Assembly: GCA_032622095.1 (NCBI GenBank)
Contig: CP136063.1
Span: forward strand, 114,038,723-114,102,722
DNA length: 64,000 nucleotides
Direction: 5' to 3'
Source of the DNA: Siphonodentalium dalli
Lineage: Eukaryota; Mollusca; Scaphopoda; Gadilida; Siphonodentaliidae
The translations under genes and the position numbers were made by a program. Under the pieces are notes generated by a model. It did not search any database, was not told where the DNA came from, and saw nothing but the letters and a program-made list of their open reading frames with translations. Of this stretch, positions 11,262 to 24,260 are shown one piece after another. Positions within the stretch are counted from its first letter, which is position 1, and every line of letters begins with the position of its first letter.

Positions 11262-12551
11262 TAGTTTATTATAATAACGTCCCTGATCTGGAGGACAATG
11301 GCTGCTATGAATTATTGCTCCTCATATAGTTAGTATATCAAGAAAAGACTACACCATAACACCATTTACCAGTATTCTGCAGAAGGAAATACTAATCCAG
11401 TTTTCTGTTTGAGGCGCTAAATCTATGACTTTGAAACGTTTCTTTATTTGTTCGATCCACCGAGAATGCATATGTAATTAAACTCTATATTATTCGATTT
11501 AATTTGTTCACCATAACGTGACAGGAGCGACAAGTAATTCGGCTTTAATTGAGGACTAAATATTCCTAGTTATTTTATTTATTTATTTCTCCACATTTAC
11601 AAATCCAGTTGGTTCTGATCAGAATCAATTGGAAACCAATATTTCTGAGAATGTAGTATCCGTGCGTTGAGTTTCAAAATGCATATACATGTAATAGAAC
11701 ACATAGCTATGTTCATTTCGAAACAAACCAGAATGTAAGCACGTGCCTCGTACGCCTATGTGCAATAACAACCTTCGTGATAATATTGGTCACATAGGCC
11801 TATAAAAGCCCTATATGTGTGTATATGTCCTATATGCGGGGGCTGGTCATCGTACCCAAATTATACCGGGATTGAGTTGAAACTCGTGACTATTATATTT
11901 TGCAAAATTTATAAATTTCAAAATCATGTATATAATTCAGATTTTATTTTATGTAAATCAATCAGAAATTTAACATTTCCAAATTCAGTGCATTTACATC
12001 CCAACTATGCGTCAATTATCGGTTCATTTTTGTTTTGTGCCCAGATACGTGTAAAGTGGCTACGTTTAGCTTATTTGCAACAAATATGTGTATCACACGA
12101 ATGAAAATTATTTCCGTCAACATGCAAACAGGTTGTTTTATGTTCGTTAAAAATAATGCTATGATTTGCTTACAAGTTAGGTTTTTTTCACATATATATA
12201 TACATGTACATGAATCTTTTGTTATATTTCAATGACTTATGTTGACGCCACCTAGGAACTGGGTAAGGTATGTGAACGAACATTTATTAGATGCTATATA
12301 TATTGTATGTTTATGTTAATTGTAAACGGATATACAGGGACATAAATGATACTTAACTAGCACAGCCTGGATCAGCTAATTTAATTCTAACGAACAAAAT
12401 ATTGAAACCTCAAGACAAATCCGTTTCAGAGTGCAATATGGAACGTAACCGCGAGGTAAATCTCAATCATTGGCCGGTCCTTGGCAAATCTCGGTAATAG
12501 TTATAGCATGCTGGGGAACACGCGATATATTTTAAGAGCCCTCGAAAGATA
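11262..12551. other. no gene seen
   Basis: AT-rich. A 95-codon frame at 11817-12104 and a 66-codon frame at 12035-12235 have no recognisable features. Confidence 0.4.
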
Positions 12552-12914
12552 TCAGCTCTTCGTTGAGTGTGGTAAAACAATCTTACTTGATCCTATTCGA
12601 CTTACTATTGATCTCGCAACTCTCACAAACTCGTGAGATATCAGCTCTTTACTATACCAACCTAGCGTATTGATTGTGATCAATCGCGTCGTGTCGCTGA
12701 TGTCACTGATACCCTTTGAGAGTGCCTCTTGTTGACTATTAATACCACTAGAGAAGATGTCCTCCCCTAAGTTTAGACTTCTATATGTCTCAAGAAATCC
12801 CTCGTAATTAGAAGGTTTTGTTTTGATCTGATCGGTGGTGAAATTTCTGGGGCACATCAGGATCGAAGTGTTTTGAATTTCCTGTAAACCATGTAGAGTC
12901 CAAACACCATGCAA
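12552..12914 (-). CDS. anonymous 120-codon ORF
   Basis: I do not recognise this frame. The predicted product is mixed and soluble-looking, has no signal peptide or membrane segment, and begins MHGVWTLHGLQEIQ. Its second half is Ser/Ile-rich (SGINSQQEALSKGISDISD). There is no clear splice context, polyA signal or homologous copy elsewhere in the window. It could be a chance frame, a gene relic or an exon. It is listed because it is one of the longer frames not explained by repeats in this part of the window. Confidence 0.15.
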   Translation of the reverse strand: MHGVWTLHGLQEIQNTSILMCPRNFTTDQIKTKPSNYEGFLETYRSLNLGEDIFSSGINSQQEALSKGISDISDTTRLITINTLGWYSKELISHEFVRVARSIVSRIGSSKIVLPHSTKS

Positions 12915-14331
12915 CCGTTAGCCAATAGCACAATATTTAACTATTGAGTTCCACGCGATCTACATACATTCGCTTGTCTAACGGTTATTCCCGCTGTGTC
13001 GCGACCATTGCATGAGTGCGTGCATTTTGCTCAACTATCTCAACATTTGTGAGGTTGAGATTGATAAACTTGTAACTTCGCTCAGCAAGTTATGACAGAC
13101 TAAAACAATCTTTCCTCGCGACAGGTTAATATTATCCAGTGTATATCGTGATTCTGTGCCAATACGGGTACATATAACTCTTACGGCAATCAAAACGGTT
13201 TGATTATTTAATTACAACAAAGTCAATAGCATTCAATCGTCGGCATCTGATTTCTTCCTAGCTCGTGTTCGTCGTCCTGTCGTCTGCTCGGGTTAGGGTC
13301 TTCTTGCATCCTCATAAGTTGGGCGTGTCTGCTTGTCGTCTGCTCGGTTGAGTTCCGGTTGAGTTCGTCTTTCTGTCGTCTGCTTCGCTTCTTCGTCGGC
13401 ACATTGGGGTAGCGTTGTTAGAAATACAAGATTGTAATGTTTATCTCGTATTCCTATCCATGTTCCCGGCTGGAGATCCTAGCTGTTTTCTTAGCGCCAC
13501 GAGAGTCGTTGGTCACATCTTGTAGCTCGTTGGGAACTGTGAATCGTATCTCGGTTTACCTGTGTCTAAATACAGCGAGAGGATTATGCTGGTTCGATGC
13601 GCATATCACGGTGCATCAATATGGGCGTTCCTGGGTTAATCGAGCAAGCGTCGTTTTCCTATGCGTCCCTTAGACTGCTCCTCTCGTCCAGCGCGCTGCA
13701 TTGGGTTTCAATAGTCTTCTTCTGGGTATACCTAGGATAGCTTATCCGCAAATGGTGCTGTGTACTTCTGAATCTTCATGCTGCATTAGCTTTCTTCTTC
13801 AGGTGGTCCAAACTGTTGTTTGCGTGTCGAACATCGTGCCTTCGTATAGTTAACAGGTGCGCGCCGATATATATGGTGAATCGAGCGGCCCCCATGAACT
13901 AAAGCTTGTCTGCTTTCTTGGGTTGAAAGTTATGTCCCTGGGGTTGTCTTGGTACAATTCGTGACCCAGCTAAATGTTCTATTTCCAAACGAACTCCGTG
14001 CAGCATTTTAAAACGGATTGTTCAGTTGTCACGGGAAACGTAGCATACTATAGCCCGTATTAAAGGAGACTGTTTCTCGTGCATGATTAACAATGCACAC
14101 TCGGAATTAGGCGAAATTTATAAATAGATTATAGTTCGTCTATAATTGCACGGACACGGTCACCCGTCACACTATATGAAAAGCTATAGTAAGTTGCTGT
14201 TTGTCGAGCGAAGTTAGAAGATTTCAATCTAAACTTCTCTAAAGTTAGAATAATTGTGGCAGATTTTCATAATGGTTCACAAGTTTTTTCTGTTCCTTTT
14301 ATTGTTTCGTTATACCCACATGTTGAATCAT
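12915..14331. other. no gene seen; loosely repeated CGTCTGCT-rich patch
   Basis: 13260-13400 contains several GTCGTCTGCT(C/T) words in loose repetition. Otherwise nothing recognisable. Confidence 0.4.
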
Positions 14332-14335
14332 TTAA

Positions 14336-14550
14336 CCCTTTCTATACTAAATGGATTCTCCCACTCAGTTATAAAAGTATACATTGGAATGCTCTATAAT
14401 TCATCTGGAGGGATTTTCAGGATAACTAAGCAGACGACATAGACATGTAATATAAGTACAGAAGGAGTCCTATATATTGGGGGAAAATACTTATATGGTT
14501 GTTTGTAGAAATTATTATCTGAATATATCAAGTATTTAGTATAGAAAGAG
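14336..14550 (+). mobile_element. TTAA-site MITE, family A
   Basis: TTAA at 14332-14335 and 14551-14554 flanks termini CCCTTTCTATACTAAAT (left) and its near-exact complement (right, one mismatch). Internal AAAAGTATACA is shared with the copies at 15451-15709 and 24261-24470. The arrangement fits a piggyBac-mobilised MITE of about 215 bp. Confidence 0.8.
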
Positions 14551-14924
14551 TTAATTGAAGAGGTCATAATATTTACCTAAATGACCGTGACCAAATCAAT
14601 CCGTTTTCCAAAGCTTGAAAAATCGGACACATCCAAGTAAAACGAAATGCATAGGCCGCCTAATTAGAGCATCGATCTCAACGACTATAATACAATTGAG
14701 CGTTAAATACATGTAGAATCGCCCCACCAGTTTCTCAAAAAACTAAAAGCGCCCATTCTGTATACGCGAAAAGAGTACAATCTTAATTGACATTCTCGTT
14801 ATATATTGTATATTACTGTAATAGACGGTTTCACATAGCTTAGTTTAAACTGGAGATGGGAAAATCGCAAAATGGTTCAAATCAGAATAGAATTACGTGT
14901 GTGTGTATAATACGTACATGGCGT

Positions 14925-15030
14925 ATATATTTGTATATAATCTACGTTCAGGTAATTTATATATGTCTCACTGTTATTTATTCCAGCATATTTGTTGTTG
15001 TGTACATAATACATTGCAGAGTATTCATGT
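14925..15030. repeat. dispersed repeat, copy 1
   Basis: About 105 bp (ATATAATCTACGTTCAGGTAA...GTACATAATACATTGCAGAG) is about 90% identical to 17071-17173 in the same orientation. The internal AG/GTAATT...TTCCAG/CAT looks intron-like, but at about 45 bp it is too short to argue from. Confidence 0.65.
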
Positions 15031-15450
15031 CATAATTCCTCGCCTTTGGGGTAATAAAGTTATCAATCACCAACCCACAGTTATATCCTTATATCGCCCT
15101 GTGGGACAAACGAATCGGGATGATAAGAGTGTTTGACTGTGTTTTGTACATGTAGATTCCCCATCTTATTTGACACGAAACTATTCAAAATTATGTAAAT
15201 CAATTGTCCACTCACTGGGGAAATATGGTATGGAAATGTCTTACAAAGAACGGCAGAAAGGCGCGCAAACACCCATATATCAATAAATTTAAACGACGAT
15301 AAATATTTATACACGCAAGAAATCAAGATCGTTCCTCAATGTTAACTGAACTGAGGCAATAAAGGAATACACGTTTTTAGAATAGGTGGTCGTTTGACTT
15401 TTCATACTCCCGCCATATATAGTCAAAACGTGGCTAAACTACATTGTTTA

Positions 15451-15709
15451 CCCTTTACATACTAAATACTCGTTGGCGAGTAGTTCCCTTATAGGAAATG
15501 TTCAGATAATAATTTCAGCAAACGACCATAGTTGAAGCTTATTGTCTGAACAGGTTCCACCATTGAATATTAATCACACTGCTATTGTATTATCTGATTG
15601 TCTGTATGCCGTCTGATTTTATAACATGAACACCCTCCACATGTATAATATATCGTTCCAGTGTATACTTTTATTATCGCATTGGAGAACCCATTCAGTA
15701 CAGAAAGGG
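15451..15709 (-). mobile_element. TTAA-site MITE, family A, reverse orientation
   Basis: The right end (TTAA at 15710-15713) in reverse complement reads CCCTTTCTGTACTGAATGG, like the left ends of the other copies. The left end is CCCTTTACATACTAAAT with a flanking TTTA instead of TTAA. The internal segments TTGGCGAG...AAATGTTCAGATAATAA and AAAAGTATACA match the 24-kb copy. Confidence 0.75.
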
Positions 15710-15846
15710 TTAAAATCCATACCTGACCATCAAACCCCTCGTGATTATAGGTTCATAGATTCGTTCCCATTACGTTGAAGTTGACGAAACATAACAGTGT
15801 TTATGAATCGAATTGTAAAATCGAATGAAACATCATTAGCGTTTAA

Positions 15847-16309
15847 AGGCCCACTTAATTTTCGAATGCCCAAATCACATTATACACAACATATTCCATA
15901 GTATATACCATTTGGAAGAGGAACCAAAAATATATGTATTCCATCAGAAACAGGAACAACTGTTGCCTATATAGGAGTGTCCACCAAGTGATATGGATTC
16001 TCATAATCAACCCAAGCCTTCCCCCGCCATGTACCCCATAATGCATCATAATTCACAACAAAGAGATATAGTTGTTCACCTTCCATTGAGAATAATAAAC
16101 TGGCAGTACAGACCAAATCTAAATTAAGCACAGAACACACGTCGGCACAGTGACAAAAACAACATATTCACAGTTTATTCGACCGGATAAGTTGATAATA
16201 CAATGTTTTTGGAGATTGCTCTTCCAAATGGCATATAATACTGTATAATATGGAATATGTTGTATATACAATGTAATGTGATCTGGTGATTCCAAAAATA
16301 AGTGGGCCT
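15847..16309 (+). mobile_element. TTAA-site MITE, family B, copy 1
   Basis: Termini AGGCCCACTTAATTTTCGAA (left) and its diverged complement ending AAATAAGTGGGCCT (right), with TTAA at 15843-15846 and 16310-16313. 463 bp. Internal blocks (TTCCCCCGCCATGTACCCCATAATGCATCAT) recur in copy 2. The small frames inside are not supported as genes. Confidence 0.8.
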
Positions 16310-16450
16310 TTAAAGAGGTATGGTGCACATGAGGATCATTCGCATCTGTTGTGGTGCCGCAGTTATAAAAACTAAAAACTAAAATCAGTTTTCCTAAATA
16401 TATATCGGAGAACGTTCGACAGGAATACTGATAATGATTCTTATTCTTAA

Positions 16451-16915
16451 AGGGCCACTTAATTTTCGAGTCACCGATTATTTTTTATAGTGCCTTGATA
16501 TACGGTTTTAATAACAATCTATACCATCAAATATGATTATAATACTATAATTTGAAGCGTCTGTGTCTCAGAAGATGCTCATAGAGAAATAGAAAACAGC
16601 TGCAATTATAGAAAGTTTCCCCCCGTTATGGCTCCCATAATGCAACATAATTCAAACTAAAAATGTATTATCAATGGAAGGGGAATAACACTATATCTAA
16701 AGATATGTATTTATTCCCCTTCCAGTGAAAATAACGAAAATTAAACTAGCACAGAACAAATAAACAAATAAAAGTCGGTATCTCAACAAAAACATTATGT
16801 TCATGCACAGTTTATTACACCTGATAATGTTTTGGAGCTTCCTCTTTCAAATGGTATATAACATGACGTATATTTTAGATAAAATTATCTGGGGGTTCGA
16901 AAATTAAGTGGGCCT
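16451..16915 (+). mobile_element. TTAA-site MITE, family B, copy 2
   Basis: Termini AGGGCCACTTAATTTTCGAG and (reverse complement) AGGCCCACTTAATTTTCGAA, with TTAA at 16447-16450 and 16916-16919. At 465 bp it is almost the same length as copy 1 and lies only 138 bp away in the same orientation, but the two are well diverged inside. Confidence 0.85.
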
Positions 16916-17070
16916 TTAACTGTGTAAACTGTCTTGCTATCGTGTTTGGATACACACCTATATAGCAGGCAAACGTGATGAATTATGTATGAACGTTCAA
17001 TTCCAAGAGAGTTCAAGGGTAAAGATGAGTTTGGTTGTACATTAATTGTTTCCACTTGTTGTCACAAAGA

Positions 17071-17173
17071 TATGCATATATAATCTACGTTCAGGTAATT
17101 TATACATGTTTCACTGTTATTTATTCCAGCATTTTTGTTGGTATGTACATAATACGTTGCAGAGTATTCACCT
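17071..17173. repeat. dispersed repeat, copy 2
   Basis: Direct-orientation partner of 14925-15030 (see there). Confidence 0.65.
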
Positions 17174-18067
17174 CTACTGGACAACAGCTTTTGTGTTGTC
17201 GATATATGCTATCAATGTTAACTAACTGTTAAATCAGCTACGTATAAATATCAATCCTTTACAATACACGTATGTAAACGGGTAGAAGCCATTACGACTT
17301 AATCCCCTCAAATTGATGATGATGATGAATAAAAACGGCAAGCTTTGTGCTATGACCCAGCGACTGAAAAGTTGATATACGCCCAAATAAAACGACATCT
17401 CGTAATCGGGTCATTAAGGCTATGGTCGAAGCCATGAATCTCTCATTGAATGCTGCTATCAACTCATCGTCCACCATTCAATCCTGCTGGAGGATGAATA
17501 AAGAGTGTCTGCGCTATCACTGTTCTTCTTTCTGCAACACTGAACGGTTTGCGAGATTATACCAAAGGCCAATTGAACACGATCGAAATTGAATCGGATT
17601 CTATGGTATCCCTAATTCTGTTCATCATCTCCGCGGTGTGTTGACAATCTACGTTTTCACGTTGCGTTGCTTCTCGATGCTTCGAGAACAACCTGGCTCA
17701 ATTAAAACCAAGGGAACGAATGCGGATTCAAGTGATTTCCACACACAATCATTGATTTCTCTCGGGTTAGGATGACTCCAGATAATTGTTCACATATCGT
17801 AGAATGGGAAAGTTGTTTTTGGATTCCATTCGAATTCATAATTTGTGCGTCTCTGGAATCTACTGGCTTCTTTTCTTTGTATTCGCCCTGTAGTAAAGAT
17901 GAACCATACGAATGAGTGGCAAGGCACCCCATTATACAGTGATCAGCATTAAGTTCGAAATATTTCGCTACTAGCTGCTAAAGGAAAAATGGCGGTATGA
18001 AACCTGCAAATGATGCTTGGTTATGTTATATGTAATATCATGATCATCCAATATCCATACTTTGTAT
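17174..18067. other. no gene established; two weak minus-strand frames
   Basis: Minus-strand frames at 17292-17477 and 17702-17932 give soluble-looking peptides (one contains ERFMASTIALMTRLRDVV) but no recognisable domain. They might be relics of one mobile-element ORF. I cannot support a gene. Confidence 0.25.
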
Positions 18068-18133
18068 GGTAACGCCCTGACCCTGGTGGTAACGGCCCGG
18101 TCCTTGTGGTAACGGCCCGGCCCTGGCGGTAAC
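18068..18133. repeat. 20-bp GC-rich tandem repeat, about 3.3 copies
   Basis: Units GGTAACGCCCTGACCCTGGT, GGTAACGGCCCGGTCCTTGT and GGTAACGGCCCGGCCCTGGC, then GGTAAC. It stands out against AT-rich surroundings. Confidence 0.8.
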
Positions 18134-19690
18134 AGGAAAGGCTATTAAGTTACTTCGGTACTGTTATATACAACAAAAAAACATTATAGTAGGTTCAAGT
18201 GGTTTAAATCCACAAAATCCCAAATAGTTAACCCGCGATTTGAACAGTGACGTGGCTAGTGCATGGTCATCCTTGGGGTGTCCAACTTGGGAATTCTGAC
18301 TGGTAAATATTGATTGAACCCGACTGATATCTGCACCCCTTTGGTTTTAATTTCCCAAATATGTTTCAAATTTCAAATAAAACACGCGCAATAGTAGGAA
18401 AACTTCCAACTAATGGTTATAATGAAAATTTTATAAACAATTGAGATTTCCCCCCAAATTTCCAAATGATGACCTGTCCGGCATGAAATTTCCTAACGGC
18501 GTAGGCTAACTAGGTTTGCCCCGCTGATAGTGCATGATTCATATTTTGTCTGGCCTAAACTGACGTGAACGCGCAGTGCAGTGTCCATTATCTGTGTACT
18601 GATGAGCGTGTGTTCACTACCAGTATAATCATGTTGCCATTACAGTAATCTGCGAAACAAGACTGCAAATAGATATGTATACAGATCTACACCAATGTAA
18701 ACGGTCCATCAGACACCCCCGCCCGAGTGACGAGGCTCAAAATGTATATCCCTTCTGCATGTTATGATTGTGTCTGGCTACTAGTATCTATCAGGACGAT
18801 ATTTTACTTGAAAGGCGTTTTTAGATAGCTACAGGTATATATTATCATTATTGGTTGGACCCGAAACTGTTGGTCATATGTCACTCACGTGCGCTCAAAA
18901 TAGAACATGGAAAATCCAAGATTGAGAAGCCATTTTTATCAACACTTGAGTAACAAATGTGTATTTATTTATATATTAGGATGTTTTGTTCGGAATTTCG
19001 TTGACAACATGGTAAGTGACATATCCTCCTAACATATATATATATAGGCACCATTTAATTGCCAAAAATAGTTCTCATCTCCAATTATGCATTATAACAC
19101 AGACCCAGGACGCCACCTCCACGGTGTACATTAGACACCGTACAACGTCATTAGGTATAGTACCTACGTTGATGTTTTAAGAGTGTAAACGGGCGTGTAT
19201 TTGCAATGCCCCAGCGATGCTCTTGTCTCAACATGTAATTCAGGTCAGCCAAGACCGCAAATATAATGAACCACTTCGCAGGTTTGCCGACTGACCTACC
19301 ACACACATAACCCAAATGCAAGCCAAAAACGCGATGATGCAATTATCATGGATAGATATCAATAGAAGTTTGTGGTTTGTATGGACTGATTTGAGCGCCG
19401 CCGATATGATGGCGTTAATGCTGGGTCAACTTGGCACATTAAAGGAACATTCATCACGCAATATTGCCATAAAATAATCCTATTATCAATATATCACCAA
19501 CCATCTTGGCATGGCGATGATCCCTGTATAATGCCGGCGGAATAATTTTATTCGATATCGGGTGATTGCTGACCCATGAGGAGAGTGGTCAGTCTGGGGC
19601 GGCGGGTAAAGATATATACACGCACTTACGTCCATACATCTTATATTGTTGTCCAAGAATGGCGTCCGGTTACCATGACAAGAGCAGCGA
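18134..19690. other. no gene seen
   Basis: AT-rich sequence with a short TA patch near 19035. No coding or repeat structure recognised. Confidence 0.4.
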
Positions 19691-19825
19691 TATTGAATAG
19701 TCGGTTGTCCGTTCAATTCATTATCAGAGTTACCGCAGACGGGTTCACTGGGAATGCAGACCTTCCACTCGATGCCAGACCTGGTTGAGTATCCACAAGA
19801 CGACCCTGCCCAGACGAAACAGTGA
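19673..19825 (-). CDS. possible isolated cysteine-rich exon
   Basis: On the minus strand a frame with six cysteines in about 55 residues runs from GACAG/CTCAC (acceptor-like AG) to TCATG/GTAACC (donor-like GT). Visible pieces are HCFVWAGSSCGY, EWKVCIPSEPVCG and YRCSCHG. The Cys spacing and hydrophilic, Gly/Ser-rich content resemble a disulfide-bonded secreted module, but I cannot assign a family. The polypyrimidine tract upstream is weak and no neighbouring exon was found. If real it is one internal exon of a larger gene whose other exons are outside or degraded; a chance frame is the main alternative. Confidence 0.25.
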
Positions 19826-20035
19826 GCTGTCATCTAACTCAATTTGTGACTTCCGTCTAAACCAGATTTAGCTTTGTGGACAGCGATCTATAAAGGTTAA
19901 CTCTCAAATAGGTCATCTTCATTTGAAGCAATACAATCATATATGCGTGTTTGCAGAACAACCAAAACTCAATAACATTATTAGTCCTCTCTTCCCATGT
20001 GAAGGTACTTGGTGGCTTGAAGCTAAACATTTTAG

Positions 20036-20203
<168 letters not shown>

Positions 20204-21641
20204 ACTCACGAGACGCGAGTTGGGACCATATGGCATACACGGTCGTAATAAAAGGCCGCTCGGTCACACGTCCCTGAAAAGGTCGCCTTTTATATATAAC
20301 CGTTAGCATTTTAATATTAAAGCTTGACCTGTATTTCTAGGAGATTAATCTACATTCCAAAGTTATCATCGGTATATCAATATAATCAAAGAATTCTAAG
20401 TCGAAAAGGGACATAATTGCGTCACAAACAATCGGCCCGGGCCCACATTCGAACTTGACAGGCATTTCCTCACATGTGAGTAACGCGCACATACTAACGT
20501 CGAAAGCAATTGGATAACTATAACATCATCCGGACATTTTGGGGACAATGACCGCCACAGGAACTCGGTTCACCTACATGTGCTATACAGTATATCGACA
20601 AAAACGAACGCATCCGATGATTTGATTGCGGGAGTGAGATAATGATTAATTTCAATAGCTGTCCTTACCCAAAGAAGTTTGGAGAAATGAATTGGAGAAT
20701 AAACAAGACGAGATAATATCATGCTCATCCTTGATGAGCGTTACTTGAAATGTCAATATTTTGACAAAACATTTCACGGAGCTGTTCAAGAATCCACGGT
20801 GTTATGTTTTTCGATCGATAGCCGTCCAATAGCATTTCTCCGCATAACCCGCATCTGTCCGAATCGCTTGAAAAGCCCGATATAAATTGACAAATTAGCT
20901 GGAATTGCCATGTCTGATAACCAAGAGATGGATTGGTATAGCATCAAAAATGGATCCTCTCCTAGGGACCTGTCTATCAACAAGGCTGCACATAAGATTG
21001 GTTCTCTTCCTGGCATTGCCAAATCATCAATTGCTTATATAGAACTTAGGAGACAATATATCTGCTTGACATCTCGATAAGCTAAAGTTGAGACGCAACC
21101 CTCCCCGGACAACATGCCCTCTCCCGCGCCAACATGCGCTACGTTGTTACTCCTTGCACAAATCCACTCTGTGATTTAATTAGCCATATAGACACCTCAG
21201 TATGCCTTTATATATACTCAAGTGTAATGCACACTGGGATACCTTCCGATAATTCCAATGGTATTATATGACTGCAGAACCTAGATGTTATAGGTTATAT
21301 AGATCGTTGGCTCCAAGCTGATTGGACGTGGAGATCACTGAAATAAACGCTCTTTATTTCTACCATATCAGGAATAGTCTAACATGGAACGATCTTTTCT
21401 GTTCCATGACGTGCAAATGCTGTTTCTGTTTGGAACACAAACATCGTGTTCAAAGTTGTAATTTTATGAATCAATGCGTATAATGTTCGCAGAAAGGTAA
21501 TTCACGTATATATATATCGACCTATTTTGATATCGGGACAAAGGGCAAGTACAATGTCTCGGAACACAATGAATACACAACTAACAACATACGAGCACTC
21601 CTGAAGGTGCTCACTATAATTTGGCATGAAATTTCTGGAAG
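20204..21641. other. no gene seen
   Basis: The minus-strand frame at 20786-21022 (78 codons) shows no domain I recognise. The word AACGCTCTTTAT occurs at about 21347 (see findings). Confidence 0.35.
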
Positions 21642-21921
21642 ATCGAATGTGTTTACGTGAAGCCATAGATGTATCGAATGTGTTTACGTGAAGCCATAGC
21701 TGTATCGAATGTGTTTACGTGAAGCCATAGCTGTATCGAATGTGTTTACGTGAAGCCATAGCGGTATCGAATGTGTTTACGTGAAGCCATAGCTGTATCG
21801 AATGTGTTTACGTGAAGCCATAGCTGTATCGAATGTGTTTACGTGAAGCCATAGCTGTATCGAATGTGTTTACGTGAAGCCATAGCTGTATCGAATGTGT
21901 TTACGTGAAGCCATAGCTGTA
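21642..21921. repeat. 31-bp minisatellite, nine near-identical copies
   Basis: The unit ATCGAATGTGTTTACGTGAAG + CCATAGCTGT repeats nine times without spacers. Only two base differences stand out (AGATGT in copy 1, AGCGGT in copy 4). The uniformity suggests recent expansion. Confidence 0.95.
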
Positions 21922-22595
21922 TCCAGGCTCTGGTCGTAGTGAGGCTATACGTATACATCTGTAGTTAAAATGAAATTGACGGTATTCATACGTGAACTAC
22001 TTTTGTACGGACTGCCCATATATACCACATAAAGTCTTATATATGACTATGAACGAAATCTACCACTTCGTGCACCTACCTATATCGATATACATTTTCA
22101 CCAACCGAAAATAACCTCCACATGATTTATTAGTTTAGTCAAAACGGCCAGAATGTAATATAAATACAAACACGAAAACCATAGTCAGAAATGATAACGC
22201 CCTCAATATCATATTATTAGCCATATATACAATATAACTTTAATGTGGTGATTGTGAAAAATCTGTATATAGGTAACGCCTATGTAGTTGATTATATGTG
22301 ATAATTTGTTTCTAATTTCATTTGAAATAGTGGTCTGAATAGCGCATGAAATAGCATGCAGAATAATAATCGGGCAAAAATTTGTGATCTTCGTAACATG
22401 GTTCAAGTACGAGCACGTTTCTAATCACATTTAGTATCCAATTACGCAAATACCGAGTATGTTTTAATCACATTTAGTCCACCACCTCCTGCGACAGGGT
22501 CAGATATACTTGCCAATATACACCCTAGGAGGGCGTAATGCTGATCTAAGAATGGCCTCAGGTAATGCACTCCTGATATGACCTCTCATAAGGAT

Positions 22596-22985
22596 TAATT
22601 AAAATACATGTATGGTTCCATGAGGGTAAATTAAAATATGGTCACACTCAGAGAGGTTTAATTGAAATATGGTCCGACGAGGGTAAATTAAAATATGGTC
22701 ACATCACGGTTAAATAAAATATGGTCCCATGAGGGTTAATTAATATATCGTCCAATGAGGTTAATAAATAGTATGGTCCCATGATGATTAATTAAAACTG
22801 TACCTTGATTGTTAATTAAAATATCGTCCCATGAGGGTTAATAAAAATATGGACACATGGGGGGTTAATTGAAATATGGTCCCATTAATGTCAATTAAAA
22901 TATGGTAACGTGACTTAATTAAAGAATAAATATATGGTCCCATTATGAGGGTTAACTAAAATTAAAATATGGTATCATCAGTGTT
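22596..22985. repeat. degenerate 27-30-bp minisatellite
   Basis: About 14 diverged units of TTAATTAAAATATGGTCCCATGAGGG type, ending shortly before a 12-bp G run (22999-23010). Confidence 0.85.
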
Positions 22986-23010
22986 GATGGTCACAGGAAG
23001 GGGGGGGGGG

Positions 23011-24256
23011 GTAATTTCTTAACATTATTCAATTCATATAGCATTCTGATATATCCTCGGTGCACATAAATGAAAATGATATTTAGTATTAGGCCACATT
23101 GTATGTTAAACTACCATATGAAGGGTTAGTGTTGGAATTTTTCTTAATAACATCTCTATTCATAGCTCCGATATATTCCGCATACAAAGAAATGAAAAGT
23201 TATTTACAAACAGAACGAATGAATAACGTGGGAATTGGTTAATAATTGCCATCCCAATTCATTTAGAATATAATATACCGATATTTGTCGCGTATATAAC
23301 TAAATGAAAAAGTTCACTAAACGATATTAAATAACATGTTAAACACCGACATAAACAAACACATAGTACGATTCATGTTCGAATTAAATTTCTTATACAA
23401 TCGTCAAATCCCCGTGCAGTATAATAGTAGATAGCATTTCGTTTTATGTCACGTGAAAATAAACGAAAGATGTTCAAATAACAATGCAACAAAGAAGGTT
23501 AAAGAACAATAGAAACACATAACGCGCAGCGTGCTAATGGTTAATGCGCGAATTCCCGTTATAATTAATCGCCTCGCACTTCTTTGCATGCAAATAACAA
23601 GCCATGGGTCAATCAAGCATTTCTCGAGAGACGCCCGCGCTGCATGAAACAATAATGAAAACGACAACTACACCTTTTACCGGACTCGGCCTCGGGGTCG
23701 CACTTCAACTATTAATGCGTCCCAAAAATCCCAATATCTATAAATAAAACCCCCAGCGCCAATATGATACCAAGAAACCGTAGATTATTATACACCAGGA
23801 GGGCGAAACAATAAGTTTCACAATAACGCCGACGCTTAATATAATTGATCTGCTTTCTTGGTTCGGGACCCTGTCGGGACTTAAGTTTTAGCTGCACGAT
23901 ATTGCTGTACCAGCGTTCTTCCGGATTGAACGCTCGCAGCCGCGGTTGCATGACAGCTTCCGTGTCCCGCTTGACAATGCCGAAGAATCAATAAGACTTT
24001 ATGGTGATCACATAATCCAGTTACGTTTGCAACAGATATGACGAAACGGCCATCCATATTCATGTAGCCGATATTCAAATTCTCAGCAAATCTTCGAAAT
24101 ATTAAACGGAAGTACACCCAAGTTGAGCAGGTTAATACCCTAGTTAATACGGACGTGAGATATGAAATAGGCTTTTATGGAAACACTTCACAACGATATG
24201 CTAATAAGACGCCAAGCGCCAATATTTTCTGCCGCTGGAGTGAGTCGGTGCAATAG
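23011..24256. other. no gene seen
   Basis: AT-rich, with several 72-79 codon minus-strand frames lacking motifs. Confidence 0.4.
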
Positions 24257-24260
24257 TTAA

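Noticed and set aside
14945-14995. Intron-like AG/GT...CAG in the dispersed repeat
   Set aside because: At about 45 bp it is too short for a typical animal intron, and neither side shows coding character.
21642-21921. Regular repeat array resembling CRISPR
   Set aside because: Units are contiguous with no unique spacers, and the genome is eukaryotic; it is a minisatellite.
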